A DNA stretch of 45,520 bases from DATJBF01 sp035516795 (GTDB lineage Bacteria > Verrucomicrobiota > Verrucomicrobiia > Palsa-1439). Shown piece by piece: positions 17,663-25,535 of the stretch. The notes beneath the pieces are model-generated. The model ran no database searches, was not told where the DNA came from, and saw only the letters and a program-made list of their open reading frames with translations. The stretch lies in the NCBI GenBank assembly GCA_035516795.1, contig DATIZX010000155.1, positions 1-45,520 of the forward strand, given 5' to 3'. How positions within the stretch are numbered: position 1 is the first letter of the stretch; every line of letters begins with the position of its first letter. Position numbers and translations under genes: made by a program.

Positions 17663-18722
17663 TACTGGATTGCACGAGGAGATAACGACTGATGTTTTCC
17701 GGCGAAAGAACGCCGACCAGTTTGCCAGCATCCATGACCACTGCGCTAAGCTGACCGTCGCCAAGGATTCCCTCATAGACACGGCTCACTTTTTCGTCAG
17801 GTGAAACGACCAGCACATCCGGGTTGACGGCGGATCGGACCGGTGCGTTGGGCCCTTGAGCATTCAAGGTTTCCACGAGGCGCGGGCGTGAGACGATTCC
17901 CAACAATCGGCCGTCTTCCACGACCGGAAAATCGTCCTGTCCCGTCTGATAAATCAACTCGGTCGCCCGAGCAACGGGGTCGTCAGGCGACAATACGGCA
18001 AAGTCATGGCTCATTACTTCGTCCACATCCAAATCGTGCAGAAGGCTGCGGATGCGCACCATGCGCCCTTCGCCCTCGGCGGCCATGAAAATGAACGCGC
18101 CGATGATGACCAGCCAAAGAGAAGATTTTAGTCCGATCAGGACAAACAGAATCGCCAATCCCTGTCCGATACCCGCCGCAATAGCTGTGGCTCGCCGGTA
18201 AGGAAGCGCGAGCGCCAATAACGCTCGCAACAGCCGTCCGCCATCCATCGGAAACGCCGGGATGCAATTAAACAGGAATAGCATGATATTCGCCTGAACG
18301 AGCGTCAGCAGCAGGCCCTGCAGGTCGTGCGGCATTTCAATAAAGAGCAAGTGCGAAGGAATGCCTGTAAAGGGCAGCAGCAAGCAGGAAATGACAACAT
18401 TGACCATTGGCCCGGCGAGAGTGATGGCGATCTCGTGCCAGGGATGCTCGGGAATGTTGCGCAACCCGGCTACGCCACCGATAGGCAAAAGGGTAATGCT
18501 CTTCACCTGCACGCCCAACTGTTGCGCCACAATGCTGTGGCCCAGTTCATGCAAGACGACACAGGCGAAAATCGAAACCAACATGGCCATCGCCCAGCCC
18601 GCCCCGCTCAATCCCTCCTCCATGAAACCGCCGTAACCGATGAATGCAAGGAAGATCAGGAACGTTACGTGCAATCGCAACGTGATGTCTGACACACGAC
18701 CGATGGGGACCGACCAGCGCAT
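17562..18722 (-). CDS. Site-2 protease family (M50) metalloprotease with two CBS domains
   Basis: 386 residues from ATG 18722. Intramembrane zinc protease: HELGH at 58-62 in one membrane helix, and NCIPAFPMDGGR with D160 in another. About six membrane segments are followed by CBS 1 (~245-300: MSHDFAVLSPDDPVARA) and CBS 2 (~310-360: VLVVSPDEKVSRVYE), which usually bind adenine nucleotides and regulate the protease. The family cleaves membrane-bound regulators such as anti-sigma factors; the substrate here is unknown. The frame is open to 18764, but GATAGGT sits just before this ATG. The Pro-rich tail (HTPAPPPMI) lies in the 101-base antisense overlap with the cca gene. Confidence 0.93.
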   Translation of the reverse strand: MRWSVPIGRVSDITLRLHVTFLIFLAFIGYGGFMEEGLSGAGWAMAMLVSIFACVVLHELGHSIVAQQLGVQVKSITLLPIGGVAGLRNIPEHPWHEIAITLAGPMVNVVISCLLLPFTGIPSHLLFIEMPHDLQGLLLTLVQANIMLFLFNCIPAFPMDGGRLLRALLALALPYRRATAIAAGIGQGLAILFVLIGLKSSLWLVIIGAFIFMAAEGEGRMVRIRSLLHDLDVDEVMSHDFAVLSPDDPVARATELIYQTGQDDFPVVEDGRLLGIVSRPRLVETLNAQGPNAPVRSAVNPDVLVVSPDEKVSRVYEGILGDGQLSAVVMDAGKLVGVLSPENISRYLLVQSSIKSATRRRHPDSVARTSTLPRDVSHTPAPPPMI

Positions 18723-18803
18723 ACCTATCCCTAACATCAAAGCTGGACCGCCGCAAGCAACCACACTTGCGCTCCGGCAAGGCGCTGACTAAGATGCGCC
18801 GCC

Positions 18804-20231
18804 ATGGACAAAATTCTCGTGGTCGATGACGACGCCGACATTCGTCGCGCGTTTCGACGGAATCTCGAAAGTGAGACGTTACAGGTGGTGGAGGCGGCGA
18901 CAGCCGGCGATGCCATCGGTGCGGTGGCGCGGGAACGCCCCAATCTCGTGATCATGGACATTCGCATGGGCGCTGCAAACGGACTTGATACGTTGCGGAA
19001 ACTGCGCGAACTCGATCCGAAATTACTGGTGATCATGATGACAGCGTACGGCACGACGCAAACCGCGATCGAGGCCATGAAGCTGGGAGCTTATGACTAC
19101 GTGCTGAAGCCACTGGAGGTGCCGAAGCTCAAAGCGCTCATCGAATCAGCGCTCAAGACCGCCCGCGACATGAGAGAAGTCGTCAGTTATCAACCATTAC
19201 TCGACACGGAAGATTATGCGGAAGGCATCGTCGGCAAGAGCGAAGCGATGCAGGAGGTGTTTAAACTCATCGGCCAGGTGTCGCAATCGGACGCGACGGC
19301 GTTGATCACCGGCGAAAGCGGAACCGGCAAAGAGTTGGTCGCGCGAGCAATTTATCACCACAGCCGGCGTGCCGACCAGCCATTCATGGCTATCAATTGC
19401 GCGGCAATTCCCGAAAACCTTCTGGAAAGCGAACTGTTTGGCCACGAAAAAGGCGCGTTTACCGGCGCGGCTGACCGGCGCATTGGGAAATTCGAGCAGT
19501 GTGACGAAGGCACGATTTTTCTCGACGAAATAGGCGACATGCCGCTCGCGACCCAGACGAAAATCCTGCGCGTTCTGCAAAATGGCGAGTTCCAGCGCGT
19601 CGGCGGAAACCAAACATTTCACGTGGATGTTCGAGTCATCGCCGCGACGAACAAGGCGCCCGAGCAACTGGTCGCCGCCAAAAAATTCCGCGAGGACCTG
19701 TACTATCGGCTGAACGTCGTGCGTATTCATTTGCCGCCCTTGCGTGAGCGGCGAGATGACATCCCGTTGTTGACGGATTATTTTCTCCAGCGTCTGGCGA
19801 AGTCGGCAGCGCTCCCTGCAAGAATCACCAAGATATCCGCTGCCGCATTGGAGCTTCTTGAGCAAGCGGCCTGGCCAGGTAACGTACGCGAGTTGGAGAA
19901 TGCGATCGAGCGGGCGGCGGTTGTCGCGCGCGGCGATTCGATTCTTCCCAAGGATTTGCCGGCGGAGGCACGCGAGCGGCAGCCTGCGATTGTCCCGCCG
20001 GAAGATCTGGCCACGGCGATTGATGCCGCTGTGCGGCCCTTGTATGCACTGGCGCGAAAAGATCCCCAGGTCAAAATTATCACCGCCGTGGAACGAGAGC
20101 TGATCACCCGAGCCCTGGTGGAAACCAATGGGAATCAGGTGCAAGCGGCGAAATTGCTGGGTATCACCCGGGCTACTTTGCGCAAACGGATCGCCAGATT
20201 TGGTATCGCAACGCGGATTGAGGTCCGGTAG
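18804..20231 (+). CDS. Sigma54-dependent response regulator, NtrC family
   Basis: 475 residues. Receiver domain 1-120 with acidic pocket D8-D10, phosphoacceptor D52 and K102. AAA+ domain ~143-380 with Walker A GESGTGKE (170-177), the sigma54-contact loop GAFTGA (217-222), Walker B FLDEIGD (239-245) and FREDLYYRLNV. A Fis-type helix-turn-helix ends the protein (QVQAAKLLGITRATLRKRI). When phosphorylated it should drive open-complex formation by sigma54 RNA polymerase at -24/-12 promoters. Convergent with, and 39 bases from, a hybrid histidine kinase that is its likely partner. Candidate targets include the pilus promoters listed here. Confidence 0.95.
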   Translation: MDKILVVDDDADIRRAFRRNLESETLQVVEAATAGDAIGAVARERPNLVIMDIRMGAANGLDTLRKLRELDPKLLVIMMTAYGTTQTAIEAMKLGAYDYVLKPLEVPKLKALIESALKTARDMREVVSYQPLLDTEDYAEGIVGKSEAMQEVFKLIGQVSQSDATALITGESGTGKELVARAIYHHSRRADQPFMAINCAAIPENLLESELFGHEKGAFTGAADRRIGKFEQCDEGTIFLDEIGDMPLATQTKILRVLQNGEFQRVGGNQTFHVDVRVIAATNKAPEQLVAAKKFREDLYYRLNVVRIHLPPLRERRDDIPLLTDYFLQRLAKSAALPARITKISAAALELLEQAAWPGNVRELENAIERAAVVARGDSILPKDLPAEARERQPAIVPPEDLATAIDAAVRPLYALARKDPQVKIITAVERELITRALVETNGNQVQAAKLLGITRATLRKRIARFGIATRIEVR

Positions 20232-20270
20232 GCCAAACGTTTCACCCCGCAGTCGCCACCGCCGTGGATT

Positions 20271-22424
20271 TCAAGCCGCGACCGCTTGCTCATCGAGCAT
20301 ATCATCTACCGTGTCGATGATCTGTTGGATGTTAAACGGCTTGGTGACCCAGCGATTGCCGGTGCTTTCGAGAAACGCTCGCGTCTCCGGGCTGACGGTG
20401 TCGCCAGTTACGAAAACGATTCGATGCGCCAGTGTTTTATTGGCTTGTTTGAGCGACTCGAAAAACTTCACCCCATCCATGCCAGGCATGCGCATGTCAG
20501 AAAGAATCACGTCGAAAGAGCCGACCGCGATGCGTTCCATAGCTTCCTCGCCGTTGGTGGCGGCGACCACCTTGTGACCCAGTCCTGACAGGACTTCGCT
20601 CAGCACTTCGACTATGCCGGGCTCATCATCAACGACCAGAACGGATCCTTTCAGGGGCGCACTCGTGGCCGATCCGGTTTCTGTCGTCTTCTCGGCTTCC
20701 ATCGCGCGGGTGGCACAGGGGATGACGGGCAGTTCCACTGTAAACCTGGCACCACCGGTCAATCGATTTTCCGCCAGGATTTTCCCGCGGTGCTCTTGAA
20801 CGATCGTATTGGAGATTGTGAGTCCCAGACCCGTGCCCTTGCCAAGCGGCTTGGTGGTAAAAAAGGGATCGAAGATTTTCCCAACTATGTCTTTCGGGAG
20901 ACCATCGCCGTTATCGGACACGCCGATCCGGATATAATTGCCGGTTTCCTCGCTAGCGATGGTCAAGACACGCGGCTGGCGGCGCGCGCTCAACGCGTAG
21001 ATGGCATTGCCGATTAGATTAACCAGAACCTGCTCGATTTGTCCGTGGTCGGCCATGGTCTCCGGCAAATCTTTCGCCAATTGAGTCTCCAACTGAATGC
21101 CGGCCGCTTGGAGATTGGCTTGTTGATCTTCCAGAACCTGGGCAACCAACCGATTGATGTTCATCGCTGTTTTTTGCGGATCGCTAGGTCGCGCAAAGGC
21201 GAGCAGGTCGCGCACAATCTTCGAAGCGCGCTCGCTTTCGTGAAGAATTCGTTGAAGGTTTTCCCTTATTTTCTTATCCAGATTGCCTTTTCGGGCCAGC
21301 ACTTGGGAATAACCCGTCACGACAGCGAGCGGGTTGTTTAGCTCGTGCGCTACCCCAGCAATCAGTTGTCCCAAAGCGGAGAGTTTTTCGGCACGCCGCA
21401 ACTGATTGCCGGCCTTTTGCCGCTCGCTGACGTCTCGCACGTTGACCTGCAGGACCGGTCTTTGATGCCATTGCACGAGCGCTGTATCTCCTTCACAGTT
21501 AATCTTTGTGCCATCGGCCCGCGCCAGAGGAAACTCGTTAAAGGGACGGAAGACCGCGTTGAAGATCTTGATCGTGTCCGAGCTCAACGATACGGTCTCG
21601 GGGCCTTGAAGGGAGGGGCAAATCTCAACAAATGGCCGCCCGACCAATTCGATTGCCGAGCGCTTCGTCAGCCGCAGTGCGGCAGCATTGGCCTCCAGAA
21701 TCCGCTTTCGGAATAAGTCAACGAGGAAAATGGCGTCCGAAGCCGAATCGAAAAGAACCCGATAAGTTTGCTCGGCCGCGCTCACTTCGCGTTCGATGGT
21801 CATCCCGATCACAATCATGATGGTCAAAATGGCTGTCGCCAGATAACCAAGGGCCATCAGGACCTGCGATCCTTCCATATAGGGAAATGCGAGCAAATGT
21901 ACGCCCCATAGGGAAAAGCCGAAACTCAAGATGCTGGCTCCATGATAAGTCTTTCGCCGCAAGAAATACGCGAGTCCCGTGTAAATTCCCGCGGCGGCCA
22001 GGAGCGCGAAAACCGGCATCGTGATCCAAAATCGATCCCGCACCATGAAAGCGGCAACGGCACTCCAGATGACGATCATCACCGTCCCGAATTTAAGTTC
22101 CCGCAGGCTGCGCGGCTGGCCGGTGAGATAAAAACTGCCCCAGAACATAAACAAAGCGCTCAAGCCGATACAGGAGCGGCGCATCATCACCAAGAACGGA
22201 ACGTTGGGTGATTCCTGTAGACCGAGGGCGGCAGCCAGGTAAACAGCGTAAAAAATCCACGCGACAATCCAAAGATTGAAGTAGGGTTTCCTGGTCCGAT
22301 AATTCAAATACGCAAACAAGGCCAAGACCATGCAGATGCTCATCAGAGCCAAGATGAGTACTGCGTTGGTCCATTCCGCGGGGAAGAGGAGCCCGTTGGT
22401 GATTGCGAGGAGAAAACTTTTCAT
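20271..22424 (-). CDS. Hybrid histidine kinase: multi-spanning membrane sensor, PAS, kinase and receiver
   Basis: 717 residues from ATG 22424; the frame is open to a GTG at 22520 with no ribosome site. The N-terminal ~210 residues hold about seven membrane segments (WTNAVLILALMSICMVLALF and others), resembling a 7TM sensor input. PAS domain ~220-335 (VLFDSASDAIFLVDLF). HisKA has phospho-H360 in GVAHELNNPLAVV. HATPase ~460-580 has NLIGNAIYALS, DNGDGLP, FDPFFTTKPLGKGTGLGL. C-terminal receiver ~595-712 (VLVVDDEPGI, ILSDMRMPGMDG). Senses an unknown membrane or envelope signal. Probably paired with the convergent NtrC-type regulator, and also adjacent to the pilus locus. Confidence 0.93.
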   Translation of the reverse strand: MKSFLLAITNGLLFPAEWTNAVLILALMSICMVLALFAYLNYRTRKPYFNLWIVAWIFYAVYLAAALGLQESPNVPFLVMMRRSCIGLSALFMFWGSFYLTGQPRSLRELKFGTVMIVIWSAVAAFMVRDRFWITMPVFALLAAAGIYTGLAYFLRRKTYHGASILSFGFSLWGVHLLAFPYMEGSQVLMALGYLATAILTIMIVIGMTIEREVSAAEQTYRVLFDSASDAIFLVDLFRKRILEANAAALRLTKRSAIELVGRPFVEICPSLQGPETVSLSSDTIKIFNAVFRPFNEFPLARADGTKINCEGDTALVQWHQRPVLQVNVRDVSERQKAGNQLRRAEKLSALGQLIAGVAHELNNPLAVVTGYSQVLARKGNLDKKIRENLQRILHESERASKIVRDLLAFARPSDPQKTAMNINRLVAQVLEDQQANLQAAGIQLETQLAKDLPETMADHGQIEQVLVNLIGNAIYALSARRQPRVLTIASEETGNYIRIGVSDNGDGLPKDIVGKIFDPFFTTKPLGKGTGLGLTISNTIVQEHRGKILAENRLTGGARFTVELPVIPCATRAMEAEKTTETGSATSAPLKGSVLVVDDEPGIVEVLSEVLSGLGHKVVAATNGEEAMERIAVGSFDVILSDMRMPGMDGVKFFESLKQANKTLAHRIVFVTGDTVSPETRAFLESTGNRWVTKPFNIQQIIDTVDDMLDEQAVAA

Positions 22425-22613
22425 GAGATAACCTATTGCGGTCCCCGTTCGCTTTTGTAACGAAGACTCTGAAGGATCAAGCAGCAGGGCACTTGCCAGC
22501 CAGGGGCGGAGGTTGCTCACTTGGGACAGGATGAATCCATGTCGTGGCGACGGGACTTTTCGCTTGGATGTGGACGAATTTGTCCGGACGGGAAGCTGGA
22601 AGCGATGCTCGAA

Positions 22614-23051
22614 CTACTCGATAATAATTCCGTTCTTCTCCATCTCGTCTATCTTCTCGATCGTCAGGTTGCCGAAGGATTTGGGGAGCTTATTCTGTTT
22701 CACCATCGTGCGTAGGTTTTCGGCTTGAACGCGAACCATTTCCTTGCGCGCTGCGGCGTCATTCTGCGGTGTTGCCGACTCGGTGCGCTTAAACGATGAT
22801 TGGATATGAATGGGCTGCTGGTCGCTGCTGGAGAATGGCGACGGCCCATTCCATTGGGATGTAGCGGGAGTGGTGCTTGCGGCTGACGGTGTTTGCGCCG
22901 AGGACTGCAGGTCCGTTTTCACACTTTGTGGTGGAGAGAATGCATTGATGAACGATCTGGCCAGAACGATGATGGAAATCAGCATGGCTATCGCCAGGAC
23001 CGTTAACCAGCGTTTGGAGACGGGATCGAGGGAATGGGAACCGGTAGTCAT
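22614..23051 (-). CDS. Small single-pass membrane protein at the end of the pilus operon
   Basis: 145 residues. The ATG at 23051 follows the upstream stop by one base and has AGGAGAG 9 bases upstream, so it is clearly part of the operon. A short cytoplasmic N-terminus, one membrane segment (WLTVLAIAMLISIIVLARSF, ~15-36), a low-complexity Ser/Thr/Pro/Gln linker, and a C-terminal ~45-residue charged helical part ending NLTIEKIDEMEKNGIIIE. No family recognised. Its position after the pilV/W/X-like genes suggests an accessory of pilus assembly, but this is inference. Confidence 0.75.
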   Translation of the reverse strand: MTTGSHSLDPVSKRWLTVLAIAMLISIIVLARSFINAFSPPQSVKTDLQSSAQTPSAASTTPATSQWNGPSPFSSSDQQPIHIQSSFKRTESATPQNDAAARKEMVRVQAENLRTMVKQNKLPKSFGNLTIEKIDEMEKNGIIIE

Positions 23052-23052
23052 A

Positions 23053-24366
23053 TTATTTGCTCTCCTGCCATTGGCTGAATACCACCTTATTGGCAATTAC
23101 GGGATAGTAGGGGGGCGGATTGTCAATAAAGCGAGCGTCGTAGCTGTAGTTTTTGTCATAGCCGGTTTGTAGTGATCCGGAACGGGAATTGAACGTTCCC
23201 ACAGCACCGCGCGTCTGTTGCACAATGCCGCCATAAACGTTCAGGGTACCGCGCGGATTGCCGCTATCGTAATTGATGACTCCAAAACTACCGTCGTCGG
23301 TAGGAGAAGATGCACCCGTGGCCATGATCGCGGCATCAATCGTCAAGTTGTTGGGAGCACTGGTGTCAACCCACACGTCGTCGCGGGAAATCAGGCCCAA
23401 GGCATCGTCGGAATTTGGATTCGACTGTGGATCCGAATTGTATGTAATGTTCCCTCGAACATACGTGTCCGATTCGGTCACAACCGACAATCGGCCGTCA
23501 ACCGTTCCGCCCTGCAGATAGGCGATACCCGATTTATCTGACGAACCAGAGGTGGCATTCTCAACGTAAATGATTGCATTCGAGCCGAACGTATAACTGT
23601 GATTACTCCAGCTCTTACGGCTGTTGGTGATTTTCACCTGGGTGCCGTTGAAGGTGATGGTCGAAGTGCCGTCAAGCACCAAACCCGACGTCTGCGCGAC
23701 GCTTTTCAGCGAACTTGAATCCGACGAGTTGAAGTCCACATCAGCCATCGAGCCTTGAAAGGAGTTCAGAGTGAGCCCCATGTCGAGTTCGATATCATTG
23801 ATGTTCCCTCCGGTAATGGAGTAAGTTCCGTAATTCGACGTGACTTCCTTGTGGAAAACCGGCCCACCACTGGCGGCGTTAAAGTAGAGTTCCGTGTCAG
23901 CGTGCACGTGGCCATTGAACTCTTCTCCGGACTTGAAGTAGAGCGCGGCGTTATTGGAACTCCACAGGGCAAATTCCGCGTAGGTCGGCTGATAAATTCG
24001 CTTGAGGGTCACCGTTCGGGAAACACTATTTACGGTACCCACGGAGGACACCGTATAGACGCTATTACTTCTAGAGATTATGTACACATAGGCTCCTGCG
24101 CCCAGATTGCCGGAGTTGGTGGTGATACCGCTGGATCCCGACAGAGCAACAAGATTTGACTGCACATAGCGGGCGCCGCGCTCCATACCGGCTTCCGCCA
24201 CGTCCATGGCGCGTTCCATATCGAATTGTTCTTCGGCGACCTTTCGATGGCTGCTGCCCACCAAAAGAATCGTAGCCACCAGTCCTGTGGCGAGAAAAAG
24301 AAATCCCATTACTCCCAACAGGACAGACCCCTCATCATTCCGGTATGAGTGTGTATTTGGGTTCAT
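23053..24366 (-). CDS. PilX-like large pilus-associated protein
   Basis: 437 residues. The N-terminus (EGSVLLGVMGFLFLATGLVA) is a PilX-type hydrophobic helix after a short charged leader. It lacks the FTLVE prepilin core but is followed by the usual 'EAGMERGARYV' helix. Residues ~100-430 are Ser/Asn/Thr/Gly-rich beta-type sequence with repeating strands such as NAAIYVENATSGSSD and TIDAAIMATGA. Standard PilX proteins are much shorter, so the large extracellular part may sit at or near the pilus tip. ATG 24366 has GGAAGGGG just upstream. Second-last gene of the minor-pilin group. Confidence 0.75.
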   Translation of the reverse strand: MNPNTHSYRNDEGSVLLGVMGFLFLATGLVATILLVGSSHRKVAEEQFDMERAMDVAEAGMERGARYVQSNLVALSGSSGITTNSGNLGAGAYVYIISRSNSVYTVSSVGTVNSVSRTVTLKRIYQPTYAEFALWSSNNAALYFKSGEEFNGHVHADTELYFNAASGGPVFHKEVTSNYGTYSITGGNINDIELDMGLTLNSFQGSMADVDFNSSDSSSLKSVAQTSGLVLDGTSTITFNGTQVKITNSRKSWSNHSYTFGSNAIIYVENATSGSSDKSGIAYLQGGTVDGRLSVVTESDTYVRGNITYNSDPQSNPNSDDALGLISRDDVWVDTSAPNNLTIDAAIMATGASSPTDDGSFGVINYDSGNPRGTLNVYGGIVQQTRGAVGTFNSRSGSLQTGYDKNYSYDARFIDNPPPYYPVIANKVVFSQWQESK

Positions 24367-24413
24367 CGTGTTCCCCTTCCTCATTGAGTCTTGCTCGCGT
24401 GTTTCTTTACTGC

Positions 24414-24905
24414 CTAATTCCTGAATTGGGCAAAAGTTGTATTGGTGACGGTGTAGGTGCGCCCGCCGGCAGTTTCGGAAACGGCCACCCAGATCCGGCA
24501 GCCCGCGCCGTAATTCGTCATGGTCGAATAAACGACGTTGCTGCAGAGCGTCTTGCCAGATTGATCGACGATGCTCATGGTATTGGTCGAGTACTGGAAA
24601 TAGAGCAGCGAGGTGGCGTTCGAGGAAATCTTCCAGCCTCCCGCGCTATAATTGGTCAAAATGCTCCCGGCCGACCACGCACGCAGACCGCAGTTGCTGC
24701 CTACGCCGTAAACCATTCGTTCCAATGCCATACTGGCCCGTGAAGAAGTGTTACGCATCAAAGTGGTGGCGTTATAGGATCGCAAAAACGAGACGAACAA
24801 GCTTAAGGTGCCGGCAATCACGATGGTGAGGATTGCTGCGGACACAGCCATCTCCACCAATGTAAAGCCGCGCGATCGATCCTGATGAGCCTGCGATTTC
24901 TTCAT
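24414..24905 (-). CDS. Prepilin, PilW/GspJ-like minor pilin
   Basis: 163 residues. A basic leader (MKKSQAHQDRSRG) ends in the prepilin peptidase site RG/FTLVEMAVSAAILTIVI, with the conserved Glu at mature position 5. The globular part has four Cys residues (NCGLRAW, TLCSNVVY, GAGCRIW and others), some probably disulfide-bonded. Minor pilins of this kind prime fibre assembly in the inner membrane. Overlaps the upstream pilV-like gene by ATGA, which shows coupled translation. Confidence 0.85.
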   Translation of the reverse strand: MKKSQAHQDRSRGFTLVEMAVSAAILTIVIAGTLSLFVSFLRSYNATTLMRNTSSRASMALERMVYGVGSNCGLRAWSAGSILTNYSAGGWKISSNATSLLYFQYSTNTMSIVDQSGKTLCSNVVYSTMTNYGAGCRIWVAVSETAGGRTYTVTNTTFAQFRN

Positions 24906-25288
24906 GAATGCAATGTGGAAGTGACGGAACTCGTCAAAGTATTTGTGGAGGTTCCGCCATGAATACGATTCAGATACGTCACGTTGACGGTGATGTTTTT
25001 TGTCGCCGAATCAACTGTCGAAACTGAGTAAGAGACGGCGAAGTTTGTGGGAACCGAAATGACTGGAAGCCCAGCCACCAAATTGTCGAACGAATTGGTC
25101 CGCAGAACTTCCATCTGATCACGGGCGTAATGCAGCGCCGCCATTTGATTGCTCGAGGTGCCGACGACCTTCATCGCCATGCTAAAACTCAGCACGCAAG
25201 CTCCCAGGGCGACGCCCAAGATCATGACCGCCATCACAGATTCCACGAGCGTGAAACCGTCATTGGCTTTTGAGAAATTTCGAGTCAT
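24902..25288 (-). CDS. Prepilin, PilV/GspI-like minor pilin
   Basis: 128 residues. Leader MTRNFSKANDG followed by the cleavage site G/FTLVESVMAVMILGVALG with Glu at mature position 5, then the helix NQMAALHYARDQMEVLR typical of PilV/GspI. Begins the minor pilin group pilV-W-X. A strong ribosome site (AGAAGAGG) stands next to the ATG. A weak -24/-12 candidate lies 44-59 bases upstream (25332-25347). Confidence 0.85.
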   Translation of the reverse strand: MTRNFSKANDGFTLVESVMAVMILGVALGACVLSFSMAMKVVGTSSNQMAALHYARDQMEVLRTNSFDNLVAGLPVISVPTNFAVSYSVSTVDSATKNITVNVTYLNRIHGGTSTNTLTSSVTSTLHS

Positions 25289-25331
25289 CCTCTTCTCTTT
25301 TCTCTGGGCGACACGTGCTCAATTCAGAAAA

Positions 25332-25347
25332 AGCATTTGATATACCC
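25332..25347 (-). promoter_or_regulatory. Weak sigma54-type -24/-12 candidate before minor pilins
   Basis: Read leftward the site is GGGTATATCAAATGCT: GG and GC have the exact sigma54 spacing, and the -12 half is good, but the -24 half (GGTA instead of GGCA) is poor. Transcription would start near 25321, giving a ~33-base leader with a ribosome site. The weakest of four such sites in the pilus locus. Confidence 0.3.
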
Positions 25348-25452
25348 GTTGCTCTGGCAGCGAAAAACTGAATAAAGTTCGGGCTCCCGAGCGTTTTTTA
25401 GGGTCACCACAGGTGCTCTTCTTTGGAAAACTGAGAACTCTCGCACTGGTGC

Positions 25453-25516
25453 GAGGGGCGTCCGACTGGACGCCCCTCCCCACCCAGCAGGTTCCCGCCC
25501 TCACCCCTCGGGAACC
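25453..25516. repeat. Two tandem strong hairpins after pilQ
   Basis: GAGGGGCGTCC (25453-25463) pairs perfectly with GGACGCCCCTC (25468-25478) around a 4-base loop. GGTTCCCG (25490-25497) pairs with CGGGAACC (25509-25516). Neither is followed by a T run in the leftward direction. They lie between pilQ and the minor pilins and could attenuate, process or stabilise the transcript, or be dispersed palindromes. Confidence 0.6.
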
Positions 25517-25535
25517 AAGGCCTTGAAAAGAAGGC

